Below, in pieces: positions 1-13,330 of a stretch of DNA of 64,000 nt. How positions within the stretch are numbered: position 1 is the stretch's first letter; every line of letters starts with the position of its first letter. Below the pieces are notes generated by a model. That model saw nothing but the letters and a program-made list of their open reading frames with translations, was not told the DNA's origin and did no database searches. Source of the DNA: Kappaphycus alvarezii (Eukaryota; Rhodophyta; Florideophyceae; Gigartinales; Solieriaceae); NCBI GenBank assembly GCA_002205965.3, contig NADL03000553.1, forward strand, positions 124,001 through 188,000. The letters run 5' to 3'. Made by a program: the position numbers and the translations under genes.

Positions 1-285
1 TTTTCTCGGCAAATTGAGTACTGTAGGATCATTTGGAGGGCCAATGGTGGTAATAGGGAGGTTCATAGGAGGTTAGCTCTCCCCGAACCGAAAATTGCAC
101 CTGTATGGACTGTGATAGGAAGATATGAAGACTACCTTGGGGTGTCCTCCTTTCTCGTTTCTAAAATTCCAAGGAAATAATTCGGAACACTATTGGACGC
201 TCATTGGACTGGTAGTCCATCATCCCATGACCTGAAAGAAGCTATCGAGATTGACGGATTATCTTTAGAAGATGTTCCAGATTAA
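1..285 (+). pseudogene. C-terminal coding-like fragment, function unknown
   Basis: Frame 1 reads as plausible protein from the window edge to a TAA at 283-285, interrupted once by a TAA at 178-180. It is rich in charged and aromatic residues and includes the short stretches WRANGGNREVHRR and VIGRYEDYLGVSSF. It could be the last exon of a gene starting left of the window or the end of a decayed transposon protein. I recognise no domain and no function can be given. Confidence 0.25.
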
Positions 286-2384
286 AAACTGTTTGCATCA
301 AAAAGATACTTCGCGCGATCCCATATAAAGGCTGCCGACACAGGCTCTTTCGGGCGCTCCCGCGACAACAGCCAATCTGCCCCGCAACGCATCGAAATGG
401 TGCTGCACACCATACTACCTCTCCTCTTCTTTTTCTCCCTATTCTCCCTGACGATGTGCACTTACTTGGAGCCGAGGTGGGAACAAAGCCTGCAACAACC
501 AACTTCTTGGCTAATGTGAGCTGACGTGCCCCCATAACATCAACCTGACTGGCTTCAACTTGGCGGTTACCCTACCAGAGCTACGCTACTTCGATATTCG
601 GAGACGAATACCAACGTGGCGTTATACAATGCGATATGCCTTTGCAGCCTGCGACAAGCTGTATTAACCTCCAATTCCCGCTCTGCGACCTGTTCAATAC
701 TACTCAGAATACTCTTTATCGCAGATTAGTGATCTATGCGTCGTGGTTGTCTCCCCTAGCGCTTGTCAAGATCAAATTGGACATATATCTGATTAGTCTG
801 CCACTTAAATGCCGCGCGATATTGCCAACTTCAAGCCCTAGCCATCCATCTTCTCGTGCTGCAATAATATCAAAAGGGCTGATACGACCCTTTCCTCTAA
901 GAGCGAATTGGAGACATTGCACGCGATCATTACTAGATACAAAACTACGCTACCGCCAAAAGAACCGAGCACGACACTAAACTTCCCATCGTGGTCCTTT
1001 GCAATTCGAACAGGGTTTTCTCTTACACTCGCAACGTGACATGAGCCATTTATCCAGTGCTGTTTTTTGTGCACGGCAGAATTGCCATGCGCAATGGCAA
1101 GACGAACAGCGCTCGAAGCGCAAGCGGCGAAGAAGGCAGGTGTTGCGAGTGCGGGTACAGTTACACTATGCAATGGACCAGACCCCAAGAATCCCAATAA
1201 CAACACGACGTGGAGGGGATGGCTCGCCCTCAACTTTCCAAAAGTAGGATCTTCTGTTGCTTGCAAGATCCATAGTTGTTGATTTGGGATAAGGTAGCTC
1301 TTTGCAGCTCACAGAAAGATTCTTTCAGAGGTCGTTTGAAGGAAGATATGGTGATGACCATGGACAGATTTAATACTGCGTACACTATTTCTCTGATCGA
1401 GGAGAATGGATCTATCGCGTGCGGCGTATTTTGTGTATTCGTCGGATGATTGGGGCTTTTCGGGGATTTAAGTTGGTTCTTCAGAGATGTTGCTAGGTTC
1501 AGGTTGGGGCATAGGTGATTTCACCAGACCTAGCGGTGATCTGTGGCGGCGACAGGGCGGTACTAAGGTAGAAAAGGAATGTATGAAGGATATTGATGCC
1601 ATGATTGACGTGATGAATATGCAATGAAGGTCAAGAGTTGCGGGGACGAAAAAAGGTTCCAGGCACCATGGGGGAGAAGTGGTGGTGGAAAGCAGAAAAT
1701 CACCGTGACGTGCGACACGTGATAGATCAGGAAGCTGGAGGAGACTTATGATAAGCAAGTGGAGATTCTAGTAAATAATTGGGCGTAGTGCGCCACCATG
1801 ACGTCATCACGTGGCCCGGTAGACAGTTCCACCACTTGTTTTATTGTTTTTTTAAGTCCGAGTTTTCGAAAGGCCCCGTATCCCTTTTCTCTGAATTTTG
1901 CTTCGTGCACATACACACCACGTGCTACATGATGTAAAAAATCCCTTCTCATTTCCAGTTTGCGATCACCTGCACCCTTTGTCTTCTCTCTCGTTCTCTC
2001 TTTCCTCAAAGGTGACCCAGTTGCGCCGGCGTCCGAAGCAGCTACTGTCAAGACATGGACATCTACGCAAATCTCAACACTAGTCCAATTCCAAACACCA
2101 CACTCTAATCACCTCAACATTTCTACTTGACCTCTTGTACAACTTTTGCCACGAACCGAACCATCCTATCACTCGAGACTCAACCTCGACCACGAGCAAG
2201 TCATATAGTTCTCCGTACTTCCACTAGAATCCCATCTCACCACAAAATTCACCGAACGTGCCATTTTGTGCATACCAACAGTGACAAGACGCTCGGGGGT
2301 GTCAAATATCTCTCCAGCACCGTAAAATCCTTCTGACTCGCCACCAATACAAATAAATCCCTGCGCAGACTCCTCTTCTCTGAC
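286..2384. other. No gene recognised
   Basis: Several open frames exist, for example minus strand 1,266-838 and 2,051-1,746. None shows a domain, a compositional signal or a neighbour that supports it, and frames on opposite strands overlap. The stretch 2,050-2,250 is rich in CTC/CAC triplets and has no convincing start. I see no repeat or RNA gene here. Confidence 0.4.
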
Positions 2385-2757
2385 ATGGATGTACTAACGC
2401 CTGAAAATCTTCGAAACTGGCTTTTAAACATTTTCCCGACCGTCAACGCCGTACCTGACTGGTTTCAAGTCCTGAATCATGAGAATGATACTGTAGAACA
2501 GCCTGGAAAGCTCACTTGGGGCCATTCGGAAGACCGTGTAAAATAACATTCAAAGTAAGTCCCAGTTTACGCGCAAGTTGTCGATCAATGGGCCAGAATT
2601 TCACATGCCAAATATGCTTTCATGGTACACAATGAGGTTCTGGTCACATCGCGAATGCTGCAGATAATAGATTTTGACGATCGCTATTTCGAGGACTTGT
2701 TTGAAGTTCGAATGGGCGAAAGACATTGTTTGAAGTTCGAATGGGCGAAAGACATGT
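2385..2757 (+). other. Coding-looking fragments of unknown family
   Basis: An ATG at 2,385 opens a 53-residue frame (contains LRNWLLNIF and AVPDWFQVLN) ending with TAA at 2,544-2,546. About 25 bases later another frame reads VVDQWARISHAKYAF and MLQIIDFDDRYFEDLFEV up to the tandem duplication at 2,699. The two pieces look like parts of one protein separated by a break or by a short intron (a GTAAGT lies just after the first stop). No family is recognised. A retroelement Gag or a decayed host gene are both possible. Confidence 0.25.
2699..2756 (+). repeat. 29-bp tandem duplication
   Basis: Two adjacent 29-bp units differ only at their last base (2,699-2,727 and 2,728-2,756); each begins GTTTGAAGTTCGAATGGG. 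The duplication shifts the reading frame of the surrounding coding-looking sequence because 29 is not a multiple of three, so it is probably a late event in a dead sequence. Confidence 0.9.
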
Positions 2758-4649
2758 TTTCAGGACTTATAGTATAACTCTGTTCGATCTACTCGGGAGA
2801 CATGACGGAATAGATGGTCATTTATTGGATAGTTCCGATATGGTGGCAAGGGTTTGGCTACGGCAACGTGTTACATGGCTCGTTCGATATCTCCTTCCAA
2901 CTTTTGACGGAGCCCCTCTTTATTGGCTTGCTGATCGACTTTATAAGCGAAACAGGACGCATGTAGTCGTTTTTGAGCCTGACGCGGTCTGTCACCGAGG
3001 CCAAATCTCCAGCTTTGAAAGTAATCCCCGTGAAGGGTTGCTGACATGATGCAACACGTATTTTGGCTCTAAACAGTCCTACTTGAATTTCTAAACCAAT
3101 AAATTTGCCCCACTTGGCAGTTACCCTTCCCTTATTCTCATGCAAAGACGGTAGTATTTTCCCAACGTCGAGAACGTTCGTATCATCGCACCTTGCTGGA
3201 AGGTACACCTTTCCCTTCCAGCTTAAAACTAGCTCCCGACGCAATCGCATATGAGGGACTCACTCTGTTCCATCCCATCCCATCACAATGATTCTTCGTA
3301 TCCGTCTCGCTTCAGGTGCAACTCAACGCCTAACATTGCCTTCACATGCCACAATGACGTATCCCGGCGCACCGCGCGCTGCATAACTTATGTATTATTA
3401 ATGCAGAAATGTATGCCAATGTTACCGATGTTGATGTTTAAGTCAAAATATGATTTGCGCTTGAGTTGAATTCTCTTACAGCGTCACAGATTGGAATATT
3501 TTTATTGGCCAACCAGAAAGAATCACGTCATGAAAAAATTGTAGATGCATATAATCAGCCAATAAGCTGAACAGTCGTACAAAATTACAATTTGTGGCCT
3601 CTCATTTCATATTGCTTTGCCTTATTTGCAATTTCATGGAAAATGGTGCTGCGGCGGTCCCTTACATATGGTATGCATGAGCGCGAACATACGTATAGCA
3701 TGTACGTCGGTTCACCATTTTCATGGTCAAAAGTTTCTTATAAAATGCAATCCACCAGGCGAGAACGGTTTCATTGTTCGTTGCCTGAACATAATGCGAA
3801 CTGGCGTTAATGCTTTGCACTAGAATCTCAATGAGTCATCCCTATGAACCTTTTGAATCATATGAATAGCCTGCAATCTTTTCAAACCCCAAGTAAAGCA
3901 TTAATGAGACTCATGTTCATGATGAGATGTAACGCGACTTCGCAACTGTCGGAGCAGGTGACGAAGGTGCTACTCCAGCCGTAGTGAGCACCGGCACGGG
4001 AAGGGCGGTGGGCGGTGGTGGGGGGCGAGCAGCGATTTTCGCACAAGCTTTTTCCGATGTGACAGGATGTAAGGCTTTTCGCGTGCTGACGAAAACCACG
4101 AGAGGAAGGTTTTTGCGGTCAATGACCAAACCGTTGCAGCGCAAATCGTTCGAACGCCGTCGGTGGACACAACACAATGCACCAAAAGGTCATATGCATA
4201 ATAATATCCCGCAAGCTTTACCTCTATGAATGACGGCGGCTGCACATCATTTTGTCGGAATGGCCAAAGTTTCGAAGGTAAGTTACGCTATATTCGTATT
4301 CCATGAGGTTCAAAATCAAATCTTTGTCACCATCAATCTGGAATTTTACTTCCTCTTGCTTGCCCGCAAGGGAGCCCTTTTGGACACGCCTGCCGAGTTA
4401 ATTACCCCCTTTGGGGATTTGATGGACAGTTTAAATCGTGCAGTAGGAACTTTAGGACGGGAAATAGTTTTGAAACAGGATGGCGCACTTGAGCGCTTAT
4501 CGCAGTGAGATGAATGAAGTTTTTTTCTGGAACTTTCCTTTCGAGTAGTCCAACTCTTTCTGAAGGGAGTCCATCAATTCCAATTCGGCCTCCTTAGACT
4601 AGCCTTTCCCCATGGAATGAAGTCTAGATGTTTTGCGATCGTTGGGTAC
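2758..4649. other. Unassigned; possible decayed ORF on the minus strand
   Basis: The longest frame is minus strand 3,250-2,858 (130 residues). It contains TFKAGDLASVTDRVRLKND, faintly like the small C-terminal domain of retroelement integrases (pattern FKxGDLV), but nothing around it confirms that. Frames at 3,970-4,245 overlap on both strands and are low complexity (poly-G/poly-P). I call no gene. Confidence 0.3.
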
Positions 4650-5060
4650 TTAGGGGGAAATATCCAAAGTGTTATCGCCATGGTAGCATGGACTCTGGAG
4701 GTTACTTAAAGGTGGATAACTCGACAAGTGATGCAAGTGTGGATTCCTACGGGAATGCACCGGCTCTACTGGTGTGATCTCTTCAATCTCCGCAAAGGCC
4801 TTTTGGGCACGATTTGCTGCAATTTGGGAACGAATAGCATCCTCATAATATGAATCATGGCTTCGCCGGTGAGTTTGATGCGATCCAGTTTCATCTTTTT
4901 CAACGTCATCTCGATCGTTAAGGTGCTCTTCGCTGTCGACATTCCCTTCTAAATCTTCATCTTCAAAACTTACAGCGGGTTCCTGTTGTCCTTTTGACTT
5001 ACGTTGCGGTTCTTTCATCTCTCTTGCTTCCGGCAGAACAGGTCTGCTTGTCGTGACCAT
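4650..5060 (-). CDS. Hypothetical acidic protein (136 aa), doubtful
   Basis: An ATG-started frame on the minus strand encodes a hydrophilic, acidic protein. Residues about 28-60 are dominated by E and D (SFEDEDLEGNVDSEEHLNDR), followed by a predicted helix (AIRSQIAANRAQKAFAEIEE). Upstream on the same strand (5,430-5,061) more coding-like sequence occurs in other frames (DMLYEEFSDDGKQD), suggesting a longer decayed protein. No known domain is visible. It could be a degraded Gag-like or host intrinsically disordered protein. Confidence 0.2.
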   Translation of the reverse strand: MVTTSRPVLPEAREMKEPQRKSKGQQEPAVSFEDEDLEGNVDSEEHLNDRDDVEKDETGSHQTHRRSHDSYYEDAIRSQIAANRAQKAFAEIEEITPVEPVHSRRNPHLHHLSSYPPLSNLQSPCYHGDNTLDISP

Positions 5061-6378
5061 GGTAATTTTCTTGTTCGTATTCTTCAGTATCTTCTGCCGA
5101 ATATCGTGCTCTACTCATCATTTTCTGGGAGAACAACTCCTTTATGGCACATTTGTAAGGTTTTTCGGTAAATTAGAAACTCTTCCAGCTTGCAAATCTC
5201 CTGAATTACATCATTCATGATTCTTGGCGCCACTTCATTTTAATTTTTTGTTCCATAATGGGTCTGCTGCTCGCCATTATCACCCTCTTACGACAACAAG
5301 ATGTCAAGCTGCTCACCAATCATCTTCATTGGAGCGCGATTGCGGTCGGTGTCTTGCTTACCGTCATCAGAAAACTCTTCGTATAGCATATCCGGATGAT
5401 CGCGATGCTTCTTGCTATGCATTTCAGTGAACTGACGAAGATGAGAACAGAAATTTATGAACTTGTTCAGATCTCTGGGTGTATATTCCGGACGTTTTTC
5501 CTTTTAGGGCGCCTCAGGTGACCATGCCTGATAGGGTTGGGCATCCCGGAAAGCGCTATTGAATTATTCTGCATAAGCGTGTTTGAGAAGAATTGAGGAA
5601 CTCTGTATACCTTCTGTAGAGAACTGGATGTTTTTCCATAGGTTTTTCTACGTGTACACCAGTTTCGATTCTATTTCGTAAAATTCGTTTTTAAAAAAGC
5701 AGAAAAATGACCCAGACTTTTTCTTTTCACTCCATTGCATTTCGTTCTCCCCCCACCCACTTACAGGTGAAACCGAGAAAGGTTGCCCTTGTTGATGTTC
5801 GTATGATCTTATCATTCATTTCCGTTGGGTGATGATTTAGATGCTAAGTTCTTTTCATCATTAGTCACCTCTATTGGTGTTTGTGCTGCTTTTCGCGCCT
5901 TTATGAACGTGAAAGTTGACGTTTCTAAAGATGGATAGTTATATTTTTTACCCGATTATCGTTGGTAATTTATGCCTGGAAAGTCTGTGTGTTATTCTCC
6001 GATGCATCATCATCGGCGAGAAGCAAATGAGCAACGCCGTATCCGAAATGCTGAGATGCTGCCTATAGATCCAAGATATTCTTATCAAATCGCTGCAAGG
6101 CTTCGTCCAGGCGCGATTTTATCGGATACCTAAGTCGCCATCGCGCAGCAAGGTCAGGAAAGCTGAGTGTGTATTTATACGAAAGAGTTTTCTGTCGAGC
6201 GGGAAGGATCTGCATTCATACCTCACAAAACGACAGTGAGGGCGACAATACAGGGGTTAAAAATGGAGATGATGAGAACTGTGATGTGGAGGTTGATGTA
6301 TCACGGGTAGCAGGTATCGAGCAACTAGGCCACGGTACTTCATAGTGCGTTCTCGAAGCAAGGCCTAGACCGACTGCC
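5061..6378. other. No gene recognised; possible 5' part of the transposase remnant
   Basis: Short frames only. Around 6,005-6,130 the + strand reads RREANEQRRIRNAEMLPIDP and could belong to the same decayed element as the CACTA/KDZ-like remnant downstream, but the link is inference. Nothing else is seen. Confidence 0.3.
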
Positions 6379-7420
6379 TTGTACGGCTCATGTAAATTGG
6401 CTGAGCTTAAGCAGTTTGTGTTGAGGTACTGGCTTGTCCTAAAGTCGGTACTAAGTGGGTTGCGCTCGTTAACATTAGTTGTCGACATCTGGTCTCGTGC
6501 ATCATTCAGTGAAGATGACTTGGAACAGCTTTCCAACCATGCTGTTAACTTCTTTTCTTTCCTCGAGCGGGAGTTTGCCAAGTACGAGCAAAGTCATGTG
6601 GGCCTTTGCAAACTTACTTTGCACCTGCTTTTGCACATCAGAGAGAGTGTTGAACTTTTTGGACCGCCTTTTAATTATAATAAGTTCTGGCTGGAGGTAT
6701 ACGTCTGGTTTGTTAAGCACAGGCTCAATGCTCGTGCCAAGGCAGCAGTATCAATGACAGAGGGCGTTAAATTTCTCGAAAGCTGCAAGGTTTTCCACAG
6801 AGAATACATTTTTCACGTCAAAAACAACAAAGGATGATGATCAGAGAAGCAACTACTCTTCGGATAACAATGACAGCGCTGATAAGTGAATTGTGCTTGG
6901 TCCGAGGAAAAGAGAGGTCTTAGACTCTCGCGAAAACAAGAGACTAGACTCTAGGAAGCTGTTGCACGCCTATTGTGCTTCAGCATTTAATCTTAATGAA
7001 GTCCAGTCGTGAAGGGCAGTGACTTTGGATCACTTTATTAATTGTAGGGGATAAAGATGTCCTGTGGGAGCGATTGGAAAGTGATTGGTGCAAAGCTGTG
7101 CGGAAGGAAGCGCTCCTCGTTTTCGAGGGTAACTATTACGTGGCTGTGTAATTCGCTTGTGATGATTATGTAGCGTCCGGTGGAACTAAATCACAGAGGC
7201 GGAATATATGGTACGGAAGAGGATTGAAGTTTCTCGAGTATGGAGTTAGAGTTGGCGATCAACTTGTGAAGAATCGTCTTTTCATTGCGGAATGGACATG
7301 CGGGCTGGAAGTCACATAATTATTCCAGGTTTATCACAAGGAAAGACTTACTGGAAGATTGTTAACGAAGCATACAGCGATAGATGTATTCGCAATATCC
7401 ATTCCCATTGGGGTTTTGGA
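6379..7420 (+). pseudogene. Degraded CACTA/KDZ-like (Tnp2-type) transposase remnant
   Basis: The frame 6,379-6,837 contains the pattern of the C-terminal domain that follows the DDE core in Tnp2-type transposases of fungi and plants: a helical region (LEQLSNHAVNFFSFLEREF), then KLTLHLLLHIRESVELFGPP with the hallmark leucine-rich H-L-x-H segment, then FNYNKFWLEVYVWFVKHRLN. Further coding-like pieces continue on the same strand (about 7,180-7,300, with LKFLEYGVRVGDQLV). The catalytic core is not recognisable upstream and many stops interrupt the rest. Assignment rests on this pattern only; I cannot separate CACTA from KDZ and saw no terminal CACTA motif. Confidence 0.45.
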
Positions 7421-10400
7421 GCATGCTTATCCTGTAGATGGAAATTTCTGACACGAAATGGACGTAATACATTGTTCTCAGATCCACACCGCGATTTGCA
7501 CCATGTTCTGGAGGATGACTGGGTATCTCCAGACGGAAGTAATAGACTTTCGGCTGGTTTATCATCGCCAAGAGAGCGTAAACGTAGATAGTCGAGCATA
7601 ACTGTATGATGTGAGCTTGGGAAGGAGAACAGAGCAGAATAAAATCGGGTGACATATACGTCTTTGGTAGCCGCCAATCAGAAGTAATGGGGTGGTTTCG
7701 TGTCTTTTGCTGATTGGAGACAAAAATTATTGTAAAAAATTGTTGACATTGGCAGAATTACAGACTACTGTTGTAAAAAGGGTTGAAAATTAAAATGCAA
7801 ACGGGGCGTCCAATGGGAAACCAGCTCTAAAAGACCGGTAGAAGCTCCTGTTCGCAGAAGTGTATCACCAAGAGCTAATCGAGAGATGACAAATGTTTTT
7901 GGCTACTGTGTGAAGAGCTCAAATATGTCCGTATTAGGTGTTAAAATTTTGCACATGGAGCGCCAGTGGACAAAAATAGTAGTACAATAGTTCTAAATAC
8001 CTGTTCGTTGGAGCGCCATTGGAGGAAGACTGGACGATACAGTAATCTAACAATTCCCTCCCATTGCTTTAGATGTTTTTCACAAATTTTGAGTTCCAAT
8101 TGCAGATAAAATTTCCCCAAGGGTGTGACGGTATATCTGAAGTGCTTTAAATATACCGTGAGGAACGAAAACATTCTTGGTCACAAAAGCATGATATAAA
8201 GCTAATTAAAGATATCAGAAGCCAAAAATGCTGATTACTATGATCAGAAACATTCAAAAGATAGGGAAATTTGTAACGCATGCTAAATACAGAAGCATCC
8301 AGAAGTTTTTATTTTACCATATGTCAAATTTGCGCAACATCATGAAGTTATTCCACCCATTCGAATTTGATTATCAATATAAGATTTTTAGAAGACCAGT
8401 AGATATATCTAGGGTCTGATAAGTCCAAATCTTAATGGTTGTTTTGAAGAACTCATCTAAGTGAACACACTGGTGGACCTGTAATATAAGTACTCCGGAA
8501 GATGTAAGAATGGTAAATATGACTGTGAATTTCTTAAAACATATCGGTGGGGTTTGTACCTTTTTCTTATTGAGATTAACAGTTCGTTAAAGTTTGGACG
8601 AATACTTACATATATTCATCTTTTTGTCCTCATAAAATCTTCAGAAGAGTACCTGTCTGCAACGATTCTGTGAAAAATCACTTTATGTTACTCGTTATAT
8701 TTAATTTATCACTCAATATTATCATCAATTCTCTATAATAATGGCATACACCATTAATACAATGGATGGAGAAAAGCAGCAGAAAACTGTAACCAAATCG
8801 AAAAAAGATTACTTGGGGCTAGTTTAATGAGATTTCAAACTATCTTTTCAGAAGCTACAATAACTAAAACAGATAATTTATACCGAATAGAAACTAGCAG
8901 GTAATGAAGAATACTGCTTGTTTATTGTCATGAATTTCAATAATTTATATACCTAAGGAGAAAAATTACCCAGTTATTAAAGCTTAAAGGGCCTAAATAA
9001 GCTTAGTTCTCCTGTAATACTTTCAAATTATAGACGATGAATAAGCTTAGTTTAAAATTATGGACGACGAATACGAAGTATGTTAAATAATCTGAATTAT
9101 TCGCACCAGAAATTCTGACAACCTACCAGTAGGATGAAAACGGCAACCGAACTTTGTATTTCATCTGCATACTATTTCAGAAGACTTTCTCTCATTATTT
9201 ATTGCTCTAGGCCCCCTTTAAAAGAAACTAGCTGAAGAAGTCCACGTAACAGTATACGAAGAGCTTTTTTGACCAAAATGTTTCCCCCATTTCCCAAATC
9301 ACTTCTTTGATGTGCCCAAGGCTCACCCATTAATGTGAAACTGTCTCTATTTGAAATAACAAAACAGTTACCCATATGATGCCATTATTGCACTGATTCT
9401 CTCCACAAGGAAGAATGGAATTTCTGTTTCACCTGCGTCTCTGTAATTTGTTCAACTTTTTTGCCTCATTAGCTTTCAATGGAACATCGTACAGTATTAC
9501 ACTCGCAGGCAGACCATTTAAAATTCTTGGGTTTGAAAATACGATTGGGTATGGTTTCGTTTGGCCGATTGGGTGAAAATTTCAAAGATAATTGGTCGAA
9601 GAGATCTCTTCAATACATCAGGAAGCTGTAAAGAGTGTTTCGAAGTTTATATCTTCAGAAGCAGAAAATTCTGTTCAGATGTACTGCTTGGAAGGTGACA
9701 AGGTAGAAGAAAATTTTAACCAGATCTTTCTATACAAAACAAGGGCGACTTCCATTCTCTTCTTTGGAAATATCTCACCTCCTTCAAAACTTCCCTTGGT
9801 CATAGCCGTCTGAATTCTTGCATTAAATGCACACTCTATTCATTTTATTGGGCATTATTTTTAGATTACAAGCTTGAACGGATCCAAGGCAGATTAAAGA
9901 TAAGCGCGAGTATGCAGTACATGGTTCAAAAAGACTTCCTTCGCAAGAATGATGTCGAAACTGTGGAAAGTGTCACACATAAAGAAAACAAAACACTTCC
10001 AATAGAATTATTAGCGCCATAGACGGTTTGGTGAGTAGTATTAGTCTTCATCATTCAAATTGATGACAGTGGAGAATCACAGAATGCCTAACTTGCCAAG
10101 CAGAAAGGTAAGATATACAAATCTGTGAATAAAGCTATAATTAACGGGAAATGAACTTTCTAAAAGATTGGCTCCGTGTAAATCCTTTACTGTTATCAGT
10201 CCGACAAGTTCTGTTTCATACATGGCCGAAATTTCGACAAGGATCAATAGTCAGTTTTGGGATATATGAATGCTTTTATTATTCAACTTCATGCTATGGT
10301 AAGACATTCTTGAATGACTTAGTAGATTGCTGCGAGGGATTGGTTGCGTTTTTACTCTCAAATTGATTCAAGACGGATTAAAGAGTCATCTGAATATGAG

Positions 10401-13236
10401 AAAGGATGTTTCAAGTGTTGAATAGGACAGCAGAAGATATTAAAAATTGAATAAGTTTCAGTATATCAATGAAAACAGCACAAAAAATCAACATGACGTA
10501 AAGCAGATGAGCCTTAGGTACGTCGCGTCGCAATTCCAGTTGATCCGAACTGTCTTGAATGACGATGATGGCAGAAGTATAGAGTTTGAATGCTACTGTG
10601 GATGGCTGTCGGCTCCCCACGACGTTCAACGAAAGAGAGGGAAATAAAACATACAGATATTTTTGTTGAGAAAAAAGCCACATTGAATATAGTTGCACAT
10701 GACACAGCCACAAGCTGGAAACCCGTAACTTTCAATTGAAGATCTTCGTGGGAAATGGCGTTATTTTTTGAAGTTAATTCAATATAATTTTTTGCGATCT
10801 TAAGGGCATTGGCGTCATGAGTCACTGCATCTGAGCACTGTAGTTTCAATAATTTTCTACGACCTTTGTTTGACGTCAAAGTGAGGGTCTAGTGTGATAG
10901 GTTTCCAAATTGATAAGGCTTAATGGACATGAAAGACAACCGTCTATAAGTGTACAGGACGAAATTTTGAAATATGTGTATTAGATAATCCAACTACTAC
11001 TTGATACATACTTTCTTACGCGAAGGTTTTCGGAGGGCGATATGTTATATGCTCTGTGTGCTGATGTTGACCTTCTGTATTCAGTCACCCATGAGGAATA
11101 CAACTGCTTATGTTACGATAAAACTCGACCTTTGAGAAGTGAAACAATTTTTGCGAGCTTCTCTCACAAACACCACGCATAAGTTTCATAAATTCATCTG
11201 TACATCTTAAAACCGCGGAGACTCGAAATATATAAACGAAATAGAGATCGAAGAAACTAAAAAAAATGACAGCATGAGTTTTGCGCACTTCTGTTGGGTC
11301 TTCTTTTCATGTTGCGTATGAATCTGCTCACTTTGATCCTGCTACTTTCATAACGAAAGTGACTGTAAATATTGAGAAACATTTTTATCTCTATCCTAAT
11401 TTCCTAAACTTATAGTGAATTGTGGAAAATTAATTTACGTTATTATCCACAATTTATTCTTATGGTAAATCATCGACGGATAATTTTATCTATTTTACCA
11501 TGTCTCGTTTCTTTTTTTATTCACTTTAAAATTTTTTTATATCTTTTGATTGTATTTTAGATTTTGCAAAAGCAAAATTTATTAAAATTATGTTCCCAGA
11601 AAATAGTCACCTGAATGAATTCTTACCTATGAAATTCCTCAATAAGTATTGCTGTCTTAATTTTGATTGCAAAACTTTTGCATAGTTAAAGTATTTGACT
11701 GTGTACCTGAATTTATGTTATCAGATCTCACTTGTACTAAAGCACACATAGGTCTAATTTTTTTTGAAATATTTTGAACAGATTCTAGCGGTAGAATTAC
11801 CCCTCCAATCAGCGTTAGTGTATAATATTTCTTATAATAATCTCCATTTTAAATTTTATTCTAGGTAGTTTATTGTATATTTACCCGTAATGAATTTCTC
11901 TCTAGATCGAAAGACTTAAATGTTTTACAGTACTGGGTTCACATAGCCTCGGTCTTATTCAAGACCGGAATTTTCATGGGATATCCCCGAGAATCTCTAG
12001 AAGAATGTTGAAAGACCTAAAACATCTCGACGCTGAACGAAAATGTTAATATTTCCATGCTTTACTATCAACATGAAATTCTAATAAGATTAGGATTATT
12101 GCGCAAGGTTTTTATACCAACTACAATTTTATTTACGATTTATTGATATCTTAAAAAAAGACGACGAAATTCAGTCTGAGAACGAGCCCTTAGATATTCA
12201 TAACGCTATTCATAAGGTCGGTCTTGTGAAATCAATGTAGGGTACGCTTCAAATTTTCTTTATCTGTTGTGCATTACACGCGGTGGTAATGAATGCATCG
12301 AAATTTGCGGACATATTTTGTTTATTTTCTAATCTCCTGATTGCATTCTTCTTATTTTTCTCCACAATAACTGATTCATCGATATCCATTTTACTCCTAT
12401 ATAATTCTAGATTTGATTCAAACCAAATATTACATACTTTTGCTGCTGGTGCTCCATGGGAAAATAACGAAGCTGATGTCGAGAAAGGAAAAGTTCCAGA
12501 ACCAATAAAATATTCGGAAACATCATTTATTGTTCACATAAATGATAAACCGCAAAATAAAAACCAAACCCAATTGTAATACTCAAAAATATATCTTCAG
12601 GCAACTAATTATTTCGTGCAGAGCAAGAAGAATATAAAGAAGGATAATGGACAATGTAATGAAACTTAGGCGGAAATAAAATGTAATAGATGAAGAAAAA
12701 TTGGACATTGGATCTATGAAAAAGATAATGACAACAATGGTAAAAATTATATTAGTTAAACTCCAACAAAAAAGAAGGGACAAAAAAATTTTAAAAAGAA
12801 CCTTGTTCCATAAATTTTCCTTTGAATAAGTAAATTAGTTGTTCTTTAGGGAAACTATTTTATACAAGTAATAGAACTTCATAATAAAATTTACATGATT
12901 GAAACTAAGAAAATTTGAAATGTATTCTGCAAAATTGCAATGGAACTCTAGATGATCTTCTTGACCATAGATACGGATGTAGTTCATATTTTGCACTCAT
13001 TTACTCGTCATTCTAATGATTCAATATTGCCCTCTTTAACAGATGAGCACCCCCTTAATTAATTTGAAACTCTTTGTTCAGCGCCATTTATGGACCCCAA
13101 TCCCAAAGTTGGAGATCAATCGTTCAACAATGAAGAATTTAAAAACTATCTTGATAAGAAAGTTAATTTTATATATCCTATTGGTTGCCACCCCATAAAA
13201 ATTCAACTGACCCCCAAATAGTTTCTTGAGGAAATT
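7421..13236. other. AT-rich, gene-poor stretch
   Basis: Roughly 5.8 kb of strongly AT-rich sequence in which no frame shows a domain. The longest frames (for example minus 10,879-10,514 and 10,713-10,411) overlap each other on the same strand and look like chance. Local imperfect duplications occur, for example AATAAGCTTAGTT at about 8,997-9,009 and again at about 9,041-9,053. The stretch may be very old, decayed transposon sequence. Confidence 0.5.
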
Positions 13237-13280
13237 TGTATGTATGTATATATGTATATGTATGTATACGTATGTATGTA
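13237..13280 (+). repeat. TATG-type microsatellite
   Basis: Imperfect tandem array of TATG/TATA tetranucleotides (TATGTATGTATATATGTATA and onward) running directly into the palindrome at 13,281. It encodes nothing meaningful. Confidence 0.85.
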
Positions 13281-13330
13281 TCGCAGGGGGATCATTTGTT
13301 TTTCGTAAAAAACAAATGATCCCCCTGCGA
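13281..13330. repeat. Perfect inverted repeat, 23-bp arms, 4-bp loop
   Basis: The left arm begins TCGCAGGGGGATCATTTG and the right arm is its exact reverse complement; the loop is CGTA. The arms are GC-rich at the base inside an otherwise AT-rich region and abut a TATG microsatellite. No coding sense is seen on either strand. It may be a foldback element, a replication or cruciform site, or a mutational scar. Confidence 0.9.

Noticed and set aside
4230-4508. 92-aa + strand ORF
   Set aside because: No domain, no homologue recognised, and no supporting context.
13281-13330. Hairpin as a rho-independent terminator
   Set aside because: Eukaryotic context, no gene ends beside it, and the arms are far longer than typical terminators.
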